The notes under the pieces are model-generated. The model saw only the letters and a list, made by a program, of their open reading frames with translations. It was not told where the DNA came from and ran no database searches. 64,000 bases of DNA from NCBI GenBank assembly GCA_030180135.1, contig CM058238.1, positions 9,413,248-9,477,247 of the forward strand, written 5' to 3'. Below are positions 1-10,674 of this stretch, in pieces; position 1 is the first letter of the stretch; each line of letters starts with the position of its first letter. A program made the translations under genes and the position numbers. This DNA is from Orychophragmus violaceus (Eukaryota; Streptophyta; Magnoliopsida; Brassicales; Brassicaceae).

Positions 1-1
1 C

Positions 2-172
2 CTAGATCCAGTGGAATCCAACACCACCATCAATGTTGTTTGCACTCCATCATCAAGGGTGAAATTTAAGAAAGTCAAAACACCCAGTTTTTCTTCATTA
101 TGTTCCCAACGTAAGTTTAGTGGGTTCTGGTCCACGTCTACCAATTTATGTTTTCTTGGTGTTGATAAATAA
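2..172 (+). CDS. possible C-terminal end of an unknown gene (partial)
   Basis: An open frame enters from the left edge and runs 56 codons to a TAA at 170-172. It is Ser/Thr/Lys-rich and I recognise no domain. Base composition here is less AT-rich than in the following kilobase, which is the only other hint of coding. It could equally be chance; 56 open codons is weak evidence in plant DNA. Confidence 0.2.
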   Translation, partial: LDPVESNTTINVVCTPSSRVKFKKVKTPSFSSLCSQRKFSGFWSTSTNLCFLGVDK

Positions 173-336
173 TCTATTCGCTTTATGAAAGCACATACCA
201 AGTAGTACCATTAAAGCCTCTCAATAAAAAAGTTTCTTACAAATAATTTCACACTTTAGCTTAAGAAAGGATCGGTACATATTTTGTTCAAAATTATATT
301 GACAACGGCTCTAGCTGAAAAGAATTACGTCCTTTT

Positions 337-1720
337 ATATAATATAGTTTGGTTCGGTTCAATATTAGTTTATTTTTATATAGTATATATACTATTGAGT
401 TATTTTATAATTCAATTTGGTTTAAGTTCTAGAAATTTGGTTCAACTTTAGAAAATTTGGTTCGGTTCATTTTTAAGTCGTAAGCATGTGACACATCAAT
501 TAATAATAATAAATTTTTTTAAAAACAATCAAAACAAAACAAAACAAAAATATACATCACTTAACACATAAATTAATGAAATTTTTGAAAAGTCAATCAA
601 AACATAACAAAAAATACACATCATGTTTTAGTATGACTTATAAGCTTAAGTGATTAGGTTTAATGGTGGACATTCAATTATCGGGTTTGGTTCGGTTTAG
701 ACTTTTGGTTTTTGGGATTTAGAAAAATAGATCTTATTCAAGTTTGAACTATAATTCGGTTTGTTTTGGTTCGGTTTGAGTTTTTAGAATTTGAAAATTT
801 TCGAGTTCTAAAAAATAACTTCATATTCGAGATGAAATAATAATTTGTTTTTGGATTTTAACAAAAACATATAAGAAAAATAATCTTCTAATTTAATTAA
901 TAGATTTTAATACAATTTTTATATTTAATTAAAATCTTAATATTAAGTGAATTTTATTAAGTTCAGTTCGGTTTGTATATAATATATTTTGGTTCGGCTC
1001 AATATTAGTTTATTTTTATACAATATATATACTATTGGTTTATTTTATAATTCAATTTGGTTTGGATTCTAGAAATATGATTCAAAATTGAAAACTTTTA
1101 TCCGATTCATTTTAAAGTCGTGAGGATGTAACACATCAATAATGGAAAAAAAAACAATCAAAACAACACATCAATTGACACATCAATTAATAAAAAAATT
1201 GAAAAGTCAATCAAAACATTAAAAATTCATATCATATTCTAATATGAGTAATAAGCTTAAGTGACTAGGTTTAATGGTAAACATTCAAATATCGGGTTTG
1301 ATTCGGTTTAGGCTTTTTGGTTTTCAGGATTTAGAAAAATAGATCTTATTCAGGTTCGAAATATAATTTGGTTTGTTTCGGTTCGAGTATTTAGAATTTC
1401 AAAAAATTTGAGTTCTAAAAAATAAATTCACATTCGATATTAAAGTTGTTTTTGGATTTTAAAAAACGTATAAGAAAAAAAAATCTACTAATTTATTTAA
1501 GATTATAGATTTTTAATATAATTTCTATATGCAATTAGAATATTAATATTAAGTAAATTTTACTAAGTTGAGTTTTTTATATAATATTGTTTAGTTCGGT
1601 TCCATATTACTTTATTTTATATAGTACATATATTATTGGATTATTTTATAATTCATTTTGGTTTGGGTTCTAGAAATTTGGTTCGAATTTTGAATTTTTT
1701 GTTCGGATCATTGGCTTTCT
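337..1720. repeat. imperfect direct repeats, unit about 600-640 bp, 2.2 copies
   Basis: Three blocks share the anchor TTGGTTCGGTTCAATATTAG or close variants, near 350, 990 and 1592. A second anchor (TAAGCTTAAGTGA.TAGGTT) occurs near 641 and 1252. Spacing between anchors is about 600-640 bp. Units are AT-rich with many GGTTCGGTT motifs and no open frame. The third copy stops near 1720. They look like internal repeats of a transposable element; the family is unknown. Confidence 0.7.
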
Positions 1721-1930
1721 CTTATTTAGTTTATGACATTTGGTTTATTTATAAAATTCAAGAAATTAAGAAAGGGGTAATTAAATATGAACGGATATAT
1801 GACAATTTTTGATATGTAAATTAATTAGAAGATTTTGATATTAACAAAGATAAAAAATCGTAAGATATAAAATAATACTAAATACAAGACCAATAATTTT
1901 GAAAATTCATATTTATAGAGTGCAAATTTA

Positions 1931-1967
1931 TAATAAATCTACGGCGTAACGCGAGTACTTACCTAGT
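1931..1967 (+). mobile_element. possible Helitron 3' end
   Basis: A GC-rich patch with a weak palindrome (GGCGTAACGC) is followed 12 bases later by CTAGT at 1963-1967, the layout of Brassicaceae Helitron 3' termini. The hairpin is short and no 5' TC end was assigned, so this is tentative. If real, the repeat array at 337-1720 may lie inside it. Confidence 0.3.
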
Positions 1968-3150
1968 TATAGTAACTTGGTTAAGATTTTCACGCCAAAA
2001 AAATCTAAACCATACGGAAATTGAAACTCAAATATATTTAGCATCAAAAAGGGAACATAGCATTATCTTATTCAAAATAAAATATTCTAATGTAACTATA
2101 AAATCTCCATTATTACTAAAATATGGCTAAAAATATATTCCTAAATATAGGAGAAACCTAACTCTAACTATAAATATACTACAAACCTTGGGTCCTAGCA
2201 TCACAATCATCACTAGAGAGACTATTCTGTCATTATTACATTTGCTCGAAACCCCGTCGCAAAAGGAGCCGGTGAGTTTATATAAATAATATCTAATTTG
2301 ATCGTAGTTTGATTCTTTTTATGCTTTTCATAGTATATATTCATGATTTTTTTTCCTTTTGCAGTTTGTTTGATGGTAGTCCACCAGCTTTTTATATAGA
2401 CTAACGTTATGGACTGGAATCAATAGCTAGTTGATATACTTTGAGGTTTTGTTTTGCTTCTTTTCTTTTTCCCTCTTATGTTCTGTTTTTATTCAATTTA
2501 CATGTTCTTGCTTGATATTTTGAGACTTAGGAGACAATTTTGAATGTAAGATTTTGTGGAAGTAAACTAACTTTTTTTAGTACTTGATTTTAGGGAGGAT
2601 GATGTGCAATAACGTAACAAACTGAGTTACTTAGATGCATACTCGATTAGGTTCATCAAAAAAATTAGTAGAGAACCTTCTTTCTCAGATATTTTTAGCA
2701 ATAAGAAATAATATAATCTTGATATGAATGGACAAATAGATTTTGACTAATTGTTGATCAAATATAAGTTTGTTTTTTCTACTTTTTTCTTATAGGTTTT
2801 GTTGTTTTTCTTGAAATGACAGATTTTTACAATCGGAAGAAAATGACCATTAGATACTCCGACATGTTATCATTTACATCAAATGTGCCAAGAGTGAACC
2901 CTGTAAGTATAAATAAGAAGACATGCATATTCTTTGACCAAGAAAAAGACATACATATTCAATTTTATTGTTGGATCAGGCTATTAATCATAATGGTGTT
3001 TGGATCAGCGTACTAATTTTCAATTCAGAGGTGCTCCATTTTGGTTAGCCATTATGCAAAAGCTGCTATCTTCTTCTTTTTTTTTTTGGGGGGGGGGGGG
3101 GGGCTCAATTTTGCTTTTTTCTATTGTCAACCCAAGAGCAGCTATCTAAA
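1968..3150. other. non-coding, AT-rich; homopolymer tract near its end
   Basis: No convincing gene. A short Arg/Thr-poor open frame at 2816-3016 has no recognisable motif. A T11-G16 homopolymer junction lies at 3077-3103 and is probably length-variable. Confidence 0.5.
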
Positions 3151-3660
3151 GGCATGAACAGGGACGGATCTACAGCTAACGTGGGTGTGACATGTGCCAC
3201 ATACTGATATTAGCAAAACAATTGTAATTGGTTCGATCCTCATCACACCTTCTTTTTCTTTATCTTTTTGTTCTGTTTTTAATTGTATACAACATTTCAT
3301 TTATTTCTGCGATAGCTATACAGTATACACCTATATCTCATATTTTTCTCTCTCTTTTTTTTTTTCCTTTCCACAGCAACCTTTATTCATTTTGTTTTGG
3401 TTTTGCCATGTTTTTTTGTGACAAAAAAGGTTTTACCATGTTTTAATCCTTATTTATGATTGGTTAAAACATGTATGTTATATTTCCTTCCTTTCAAAAA
3501 TATTTTTAATAGAATCATTTTTGCTCAATAATTTTAGTTTTCTTCTTAAACCTCAAAATCTAAATTATAATTACATTATATTTATTTTAAATAATTTTAT
3601 ATTAAAAGAATTATCTCTGCCCCTACCAAACTTTTTTCTAGATCCACTCCTGGGCATGAG
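3151..3660. mobile_element. hAT-type MITE with 8 bp target duplication
   Basis: The element runs 3159-3652 (494 bp). It starts CAGGGACGGATCTA and ends TAGATCCACTCCTG; inverted, the ends agree at 11 of 14 positions. It is flanked by GGCATGAA (3151-3158) and GGCATGAG (3653-3660), an 8 bp target duplication with one mismatch. An 8 bp duplication and CAGGG-type ends are the hAT signature. The interior is AT-rich with no transposase, so it is non-autonomous. Small open frames inside are judged spurious. Confidence 0.85.
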
Positions 3661-5160
3661 AATATACCGAGAATGTTTGCTTTTTTTTGTTTCCTTCAGA
3701 ATTTTTCTCCGACATCCAATAAACTCTTGCAAGCTTTTGCTCTAAAGTGATCTAAAGTTGATGAAAACTTTGGCATGCTGTTTTGTTTGGCTGTTCTTCT
3801 GTCGGGTTAGCTTCGCTAATGTATTGTCTACTAAATGTGGGATCTGAGATTTAAAAACAAAAAACAAAAAATGAAAACTTTTTTTACAAGCATTATATGG
3901 AAAATAACCTTATATACATGTTATCTATAAAATATGTCACTGAAATTCTTAAAAATAAAAGATTACATTCAATAATGTAAACTCATTTTCTAACTAATTT
4001 ATTCATGATATCTTTAATATCTTTTTATATTAAATGTAAATATATATTTCAAATTTCTATTATAATACACATAAAAAGTTGATTTAATCGTTTCAATTTG
4101 TTAATTAATTCTCACTAAATTTATCAATAAAATAAAATAAATAAAATAACAATATATACATTCCAACATGAAAATACAATTAATTAAATTAATAAAATAG
4201 TTATTTTAGTAAATAATAAAATCAAAATTTAGTAAGTATACATATAAAACAACAAAAATTAATGTATTTTAACATATTTTGTAAATTTTATAAAAACAAA
4301 TAATCAAATTAATTTGAATTAATATTTCATTTACAAAGTAAATATATTTGGTGTGAAATATATATAAAATAATATCGATATATTTTAAATTTGATAATGT
4401 ATTATTAGAATATGTGATAGGTTACATTACCTAGACAACCAAATTGACAACAAATCTCAAACCTCCACATCTATTTATGAATATATAAAATAGAACATAT
4501 TATAATTTATAAATATATATTACACATGTCCACGGGCAAATGAGAACCATCGTATTTTTAATATTTTATCGCAATATGCTCAATAATATACATTTGTATA
4601 AATCAAATATAACTTCAACCCATAAATTGATAATTTAGAAACTAAAATTAGTTAGAAAATAGAAGTTTTTATTTTCAAGTAAATTAAAATTCATTTTTGC
4701 AATAAAGTATAAAATAATAAAGATAATTTTTATAAGTTTTTATAAAAATTTCAAGTCTAAAAAAACATTCTCATAAAATAAAATATACATAAAAAATACT
4801 TTATTTTGGATTTAATAATATACATTCACCACCATATTACGCTTTATATGATATACTAACTACTGCATAAAGATAAAAATTCTCAAATCTTTAACAAACA
4901 ACAATAGAATGTGTGTTTTAAAAATAAGATAGATTACTTTTACAAATATAAATCTACATGCTATAAAAAAAATTGTCCGTTCTTAGCGTGGATCATTATC
5001 ATTTACAAAAAGAAATAAAAAGTAAAGTATATAAAACTCATATATACGTTTAACTTATCTTAAACATCTAAATTTAATATTAATAATATGTTATAAAACA
5101 TATTATCATTTACAAATATTTTATTTATACACAAAATATCGACATCAAAACAAAATTATA
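3661..5160. other. AT-rich DNA, probably body of a Helitron
   Basis: No gene, tRNA or clear repeat seen. It ends at the hairpin and CTAG terminus at 5161-5188, so at least its right part probably belongs to that Helitron. I could not place the 5' TC end. Confidence 0.4.
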
Positions 5161-5188
5161 CCCGCCGATCGGCGGGTCAAAATCTAGT
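5161..5188 (+). mobile_element. Helitron 3' terminus
   Basis: A perfect 16-base palindrome, CCCGCCGATCGGCGGG (5161-5176), is followed after seven bases by CTAG (5184-5187) and a T. Helitrons end in a GC hairpin about 10 nt before CTRR and insert between A and T, so this is a standard 3' end. The element extends to the left. It abuts LINE-derived sequence on its right. Confidence 0.75.
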
Positions 5189-5600
5189 TAGCTATTAGAG
5201 AACCAAGCTAAAAACCGAGTGCAGCCTTTGTGATATCTTCGAGCCGAGAAAGTGTCTTGAATTACCATGTTTATGATCTTAAAAAGACCTGCAAGCGGTA
5301 CTTGTTCAACATTGTGACGACTGTTGTTCCGTTTTCTCCGGATCGAGTAGATTATAGATTGGCTACACAGTTTCTTGAGCAATGAAATCCTCCTAGTCCG
5401 AGAGTCAGTCAATCAATAAAATGTTGCCAAGAAGGAAATCGGAGCATAGGCGTACCAAAGCAAGTCAGAAGAAGAGTCCACACCTCGATAATAAAATCAC
5501 AATGCAAAAACATATGGTCTTGTGATTCATCATGGAGAGAGCAAAGAATGTACATTGGATTGATAGCTGATAGAGAAGCGGAAGCTTGGAACAGAAGAAA
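5189..5600 (-). pseudogene. LINE ORF2 C-terminal fragment
   Basis: Read on the minus strand, the segment encodes a zinc-binding RT tail of the zf-RVT type: a CSLHDESQDHMFLHC-like stretch, then VWTLL, then an RRKRNN..HN patch and a final ISARR-like block ending in TAA near 5188. The frame is broken by a stop after the HFID stretch. This is the usual C-terminus of plant LINEs. Nothing else of the LINE is nearby, so it is a 5'-truncated relic cut by the Helitron on its left. Confidence 0.6.
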
Positions 5601-5928
5601 CCGGTTAACCTAACGAGATTAACGATTTTGAACTTGTCAAAGGAAGATGCTCTCTTCGATTTTCCAAGAAATTAAGAGTTCTCCTCTTTGCTAGAAAAGC
5701 TATGTAAAATATTCTTCAAATTCAGTGAATAGAAACGATTACACGACTAAGGTTTATAACGTGAAAACAAGAATCTAACTAACCTAATCTAACCAAGATA
5801 TCAAAATATTTAAGTTTATCTCTTGAATCTTAGTAAACCGAAAACCAGAGATAAAAGCTAAACCCGAATTCGAAACTAAACCGATAATAAAACCAACACC
5901 AAAACAGATAGAAGAAATAGCTGCTACA

Positions 5929-6418
5929 TCAGGTCCCTTCGGGGGACGAAGGATTCGTCCTCGAATCCAAGGCGTCATTGTCGCCAAAGAACGGTGTAAG
6001 GTGCTTGACATTGAAGACGTCCGATGTACGTATATGCAAAGGTAAGTCCACCCGGTAAGCGTTGGGGGTAATCCTCTCCACGACTGTGACCGGACCAATC
6101 TTCTTGTTCTTCAGTTTGTTGTATTCCCGTAAAGGAAGCCGCTCCTTTGTCATGTAAACCCATACCAAATCACCCGGTTCAAATATGACCTCTCGTCTCT
6201 TCAAGTCAGCTGCCTGTTTGTACTTAGCAGCCGACGCGTCTAAGTTACTCTTAGCCCGAGCATGAACGTCCTGCAGGTTCGTGATGAAGTATACGACTTC
6301 GCCATGGAAGCGAGTTTTGTCTGGAGCCGTGGTCAGGTCTGTTGGTCCACGAGGCGAAAACCCATAGATCACATGAAAGGGTAAGTACCCCAGGCTACGA
6401 TTAAGAGCATGGTTGTGC
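5929..6418 (-). pseudogene. Ty3/gypsy integrase C-terminal fragment
   Basis: The minus strand encodes about 160 residues of the distal part of a gypsy polyprotein. It begins in the NHALNRSLGYLPFHVIYG block of the integrase core and continues through a basic helix (KYKQAADLKRR), the GDLVWVYMTKERLP block and the KIGPVTVVERI..NAYRVDLP block of the C-terminal domain, ending in TGA at 5929. The upstream part is cut off at 6418/6419, where an Athila-like LTR begins on the other strand. No matching LTR was identified downstream. Confidence 0.8.
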
Positions 6419-7634
6419 TGATATATCATGGTTTTTACCGGTTTTATGCCATGATATAGTTGTGTTTTTAGTGTCTTTTGTGTTCTTTTAGAGTCTTTTA
6501 CAGGTTTAATCAGGTTTGGAGCGGAATTGGAGATATTGGAGCATTTTGGGACTTTTGGAGTGTTTTGGCCGAGAGTTTAAACTCACTGTCCGATTTGATG
6601 ATCATGCATCGATCGACACACCTTTGGTGTCGATCGACACACCTTTGGTGTTGATCGACACACTAGCGAGATGGGCCGAACGCGGCGGTTTAATGAAGTT
6701 ATCAAGACTTTGCACTTTGGCCCAGAAGTTTCCAGTATTTACGAAGAAGCCCCAGCCGAGATTATGCCTATATATTTAGGATTTTGGTGTTTATTTTAGA
6801 TACTCTTTCATACTTAGAGCTAAGAGATTTTTAGAGCTTTTGGGGATGATCTAATCATGTACTTCATCTATTTTGGAGAAGATTTCGAACCCCTTTATCT
6901 ATTTAATTTCTTATATGCAATCTATTATTTCTATGATTTCTGTTTCATTAATCATGTCTGAGTAGATTCATAGTTAGGTTTAGGGTTTCTCATTAAGGAT
7001 TTCATGACTTGCTAGACTTGTTTAATTCAGTTAAGGATTCACATGAATAGAATGTTCTTCAATCTAAATTGAGTTTAATGCTAGTTCTAACCTGATCAAT
7101 TAGAATCTAGATCTTAGGTTGCTAAATACGACACGAGAGTGTGGTTTAGAATCTGAACTATTTAGGTTGAGCAATTAAATTATTCGCAAAGAGATTTGGC
7201 TTAGTTTAATTGTGAACATATCGAACTTGAAATTAATGTTGGTTTAATCTGTTAGTAATTGCAAAGAGATTTGGATTATTGCGCTTAGACTTAGAGGATT
7301 TTCGCAAAGAGATTTGGTTAATTCTAATTCCGTGATTTGAGTTCTAGAACTGTGTTTAATTAGATCCTGACTGATTAACTTGTCTGCTTGTCTGATTTCC
7401 CGAGAACGCCCTAGACTTAGCGCTTTTAGTTAACTGCTTTCACAACCAATCTTGCTACTGATTTATTTTCTTGCCTTGCTTTTAATTCGCTTCACATCTG
7501 CTTTCTTCTTAGTATTAATCTCTACGGTTCTTATTCTATCGAGACCAGAGTCTCTGTGGATTTGATACCCTATATACTACAATCACTTAACTGTGCACTT
7601 GCAGTAGAATAGGATTAAAACTTAGACCCTATCA
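6419..7634 (+). repeat. 5' LTR of Athila-like element
   Basis: A TG...CA segment of 1216 bp starts TGATATATCATGG, directly after the broken integrase fragment, and ends CTATCA seven bases before the primer binding site. A TATATATTTAG box lies at 6769-6779. A 21 bp tandem repeat sits about 110 bp upstream of that box. Several copies of a GCAAAGAGATTTGG motif occur at 7180-7320. Confidence 0.75.
6610..6663 (+). repeat. 21 bp tandem repeat CGATCGACACACCTTTGGTGT in the LTR
   Basis: Two perfect 21 bp copies (6610-6630, 6631-6651) and a 12 bp partial third lie upstream of the TATA-like box at 6769. Each unit carries the dyad core TCGATCGA or TGATCGA. This resembles the enhancer repeats of LTR promoters. 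Confidence 0.75.
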
Positions 7635-7640
7635 AGTTTT

Positions 7641-7658
7641 TGGCGCCGTTGCCGGGGA
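7641..7658 (+). promoter_or_regulatory. primer binding site, tRNA-Asp type
   Basis: TGGCGCCGTTGCCGGGGA is complementary to the 3' end of plant tRNA-Asp. It is the usual primer site of Athila/Tat elements and fixes the orientation and LTR end of this element. Confidence 0.8.
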
Positions 7659-7793
7659 CTCTTAGAGTCTTTGATAGGCTCGAACTTAGGGTTTTTACTA
7701 GAATTTTTTTTTTTTTTTTCGTTTTTTTTTTTTTTTTAAGTTACTGATTTCTCTCTGTTTTCTCTCTGTCGCAGGTACCGATTTCGCTTTGCG

Positions 7794-7872
7794 TCGATCG
7801 TTTCACATTTGTGTCGATCGTCACTAGGCGATTCTGAGATTGTATCGATCGTTGCACTGATAGCATCGATCG
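7794..7872 (+). repeat. four TCGATCG(T) motifs in the leader
   Basis: TCGATCG occurs at 7794, 7814, 7845 and 7866, each followed by T, between the primer site and gag. The same dyad occurs in the LTR repeat at 6610-6663. A GTCGCAG|GTACC context at 7769-7778 resembles a splice acceptor, so the cluster may lie in or beside a leader exon. Confidence 0.55.
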
Positions 7873-7896
7873 TTGCTTGACGATTACAGACAGTTT

Positions 7897-9304
7897 ATGC
7901 AGACGCGTGAAACTCGAAGTAATCAGTACCTGAACTTAGTTAATCTCGGACTTGAAGAACTTGGACGTCTAGAGAGGACTAACAGAAGAGAAAGAAGAGA
8001 AAGGATGGTGGTACAGAAGCTAATCATTATGCATGATGCTCAAGGTACCATGAGGGATCAACAAAACAATCCTTACAATGCTGCTGGGCAGAGGATTGAT
8101 GCTGAGGGACGTGTGATCCCTGAGGTTGAGGAACCTGAACCACAACCACAGCCGCAGGCGCAAGGACAGAACCAAGGTAGACAGATGGTTGTCCATGAGA
8201 GGACTTTAGCTGACTACAACAGACCGGATGAGTTTCATGCAAACCGGTCAGCTCTAGTACTTCCTGGTTTTGAGAGGGATGATTTTGAGATCAAGACCAT
8301 CTACTACTCACTGATGAGACAGAATGCCTTCCATGGCCATCCTACGGAGCAGCCTATGGATCACATTGATACATTTGAGGACCTAATCAATGGTATGAAG
8401 TATGATGGAGTCTGCCATGATTATCTGTTCCTCAAGCTCTTTCCATACAGTCTCGCTGGAGACGCTGCCGCATGGCTGAAGCAACTGGCACCTGGTCAGT
8501 ATACTACTTGGGCAGCCCTGAAGAATGAGTTTCTGCGTCACTTCTATGATGATGCGCGTTCCGATCAGTCCAGACAGGACATTCTGACATTTACCCAAGG
8601 TCCTACTGAGCCTCTTAAGACTGCTTGGATGAGATTTAGGAAGTACCAGCGTGACTGCCCACACCATGGATTCACTGAGGTCACATTGCTAGGTATCTTC
8701 TTCAGAGGCATAGATCTGCCATATCAGTCTGCGCTGGATAACTCCAGTAATGCAAACTTCAACACCAGGACTCCTGCACAAGCTAAGCAGTTGATTGAGA
8801 ACCTAGTGAGCAGCAACAGTTGCAAGACTATGGATGATAGGAGGAAGAAATCTGGTGGAAGTGTAGAGAATTCAGAGATGGCTGAATTTAGATCTAAGCT
8901 GGACACAATTTGCAATCTCCTGGCTGGTAAGAAGGTTGTCCACTTTGCACAAGATGTAGAGGTAATTCAGACTGAGGAGGACACTCAGGAAGAATATGTG
9001 AATTACATTGGAGGATCTGGTTTCCAAGGTGACAGATTTGGTAATCAGTAGGGAAACAGATTCTTCAATGGAGGACAGAAGAGTGCCTTTGCAGGCAATC
9101 AGAACTCAGCTGGTTTTAGACAGACAAATGGTTTTCAGAAGCCTTTTGGACAAGGTACTCAGAGAACCTATGGATCTTCATCTTATCAGACTCCTCCTGC
9201 AGCCACTTCTCATGAGAGTAAGATGGAGACAATGATGGAACATCTGCTGGAGAGTCAGACCAAGATTTCCGTGGACTGCAATAAGAAGCTGGATGCTGTA
9301 TGAA
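7897..9304 (+). pseudogene. Athila-like gag, broken
   Basis: The first ATG in the open frame is 7897. The protein contains the retrotransposon gag domain: an N-terminal helical region, a Pro/Gln-rich linker, then the core (NAFHGHP, WLKQLAPGQYTTW, FRKYQRDCPHHGFTEVTLL). The frame meets TAG at 9049-9051, then continues with Gln/Gly/Phe-rich codons until the 302 bp insert at 9305. Gag-like codons resume after it (9606-9710, ESLNTHMKQLDTQ). In the living element gag packages the RNA into particles; here it is defective. Confidence 0.75.
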
Positions 9305-9606
9305 GAATATCTAATTAGTTACACTACCTTTCTCTCACTCAATAGATCTATCTGGTCTGATACGGTACAGTATCGACGATCCCAAGTTCTTTTACTCCAT
9401 TCAGAAAGTCTTTTCCGCCGGACGACTCGTAGGAGTTGAGAGGGGCCCTTACTCCGTCCCACACAGTGTACTGGCTAACGTACGTTCAGGGGTCTGCCAG
9501 TCAACTACCTTCTCATCTAATGAGGTTTTCAATACCACGAGTCCGTCGGTCGTAGAAGTCGGAAAGAAAGTTAAGAGAGATGGAAAGTTTCTTGGAGCAC
9601 TATGAA
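9305..9606. other. 302 bp insert of unknown origin
   Basis: The block interrupts gag and is bracketed by the 6 bp direct repeat TATGAA (9299-9304 and 9601-9606). It is visibly more GC-rich than the surrounding spacers. In one plus-strand frame it stays open for about 95 codons (near 9320 to 9603) and reads as an ordinary mixed protein sequence I do not recognise. It has no terminal inverted repeats and no poly-A tail. Organelle DNA or a foreign gene piece caught in break repair are possible; neither can be shown here. Confidence 0.55.
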
Positions 9607-9866
9607 AACAATTGCTTCAAAGGTTGAGTCTCTGAACACTCATATGAAGCAGTTGGATACTCAGGTGAATCAGATTGCCAGTTCTATGAAGGGAAAAGGA
9701 CTAGTCTGAGTTACTCTATAGACTCATGATACCCAAATTTAGTTTCTTTTTAAAAAATTAACGAGTTCAATGGATCATTCGAAAAACATGACAAAGATAA
9801 ATTCAGAAAACAAAAGTATAAAGTAAAAGAGATTGCATGTAGAGCTTGTTTAGCCTATGTTTTTGT

Positions 9867-9955
9867 TTTTGTTTTGTTGCCTCCAACTCGTTCGATTTGA
9901 ACCAAACTTAAAACATAACTTAGAACTTAGACTAGCAGCAGGAGAGTATTGTAAG
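9867..9955 (-). pseudogene. F-box gene 3'-end fragment
   Basis: The block TTTTGTTGCCTCCAAC and the bases that follow align with 10826-10900, inside the 3' part of the F-box gene at 10675-11945, with scattered substitutions and indels. It lies on the other side of the Tourist MITE. It is a degraded partial duplicate. Confidence 0.6.
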
Positions 9956-10002
9956 AGGCTCTGCCATAAAGCTGGGTCACCTAGTCGCTCGTAAATTTCT
10001 AA

Positions 10003-10665
10003 GGGGGTGTTTGGCAAGAGATGTTACTTTAGGCTTTGGCTGTAGACTTTGGGCTGTAAAAATTTTGACTGTGAAAACTGTAACCGTTAACTTATTTTTT
10101 TTTTTTTTTTATAAAAGCTTGTTTGGTAATAAAAGTTGTAAGAACTGTGATTTTTATTTTAAAATTTATAAATATTTTTTAAATAATATTTTTTATATCA
10201 CATTTATTAAATAAAACATAAATAAATAATTAAAAAATTTATAATAGTATAAAATCAACACAAACATATTGACAAAAAATCTAGAAATATTTTTTTAGTT
10301 GAAACAAATAATTTTTATTTATGTTTATTACATATTTTGTGATTATAAATAAAATGGATATTAAAAGAACAAGAAAAAAAGATACAAATTATTCAATTAT
10401 ATTTTCTTAATAATAAATAATATATAAATCTACAAAGTGATTTGAATAATTTTGGGAAAGAAGAAAGAGAATTTATTTATTTTCTTTTAATATTTTTAGT
10501 AAAAAAGTCTTTCATACGTGAATTTAGAAAAACAAGGTAAAAAAGTAGAAGATTGACTTTAAAAACTTTATAAATAAAATGTAGTATAAATATGTTTGAC
10601 AATAAAAAAACTTTGAGAACTTTTAAATGTTTTTAAGTCTTCAAAGTTTAAAGCCAAGCAATCCC
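10003..10665. mobile_element. Tourist-like (PIF/Harbinger) MITE with TAA duplication
   Basis: The element starts GGGGGTGTTTGGC and ends GCCAAGCAATCCC, 10 of 13 matching as inverted repeats. TAA occurs on both sides (10000-10002 and 10666-10668), the 3 bp target duplication of PIF/Harbinger. At 663 bp with no transposase it is non-autonomous. Its right end lies 9 bp from the stop codon of the F-box gene, so it probably forms that gene's 3' flank. Confidence 0.8.
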
Positions 10666-10674
10666 TAAGCTCTT

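Larger units (their letters stand above)
6419..9715 (+). mobile_element. truncated Athila/Tat-like Ty3/gypsy retrotransposon
   Basis: In order: 5' LTR (6419-7634), a tRNA-Asp-type primer binding site, a long leader and a gag gene. Sequence similarity stops near 9715, so protease, RT, integrase and the 3' LTR are missing. The gag carries a premature stop and a 302 bp insert, so it is long dead. The gag resembles that of the Athila-like element at 50825 (shared CPHHGFT block), so the two are relatives but not the same family. The 5 bases left of the LTR are TGTGC; the matching duplication is lost with the 3' end. Confidence 0.8.

Noticed and set aside
2816..3016. 66-codon open frame
   Set aside because: No motif or splice context; AT-rich surroundings give such frames by chance.
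3194..3446. Overlapping Phe/Ser-rich open frames
   Set aside because: They lie inside the hAT MITE and read through T-rich low-complexity sequence.
9305..9606. Assignment of the insert to mitochondrial DNA
   Set aside because: Composition hints at it, but I could not match it to any mitochondrial gene I know, so it is left as unknown.
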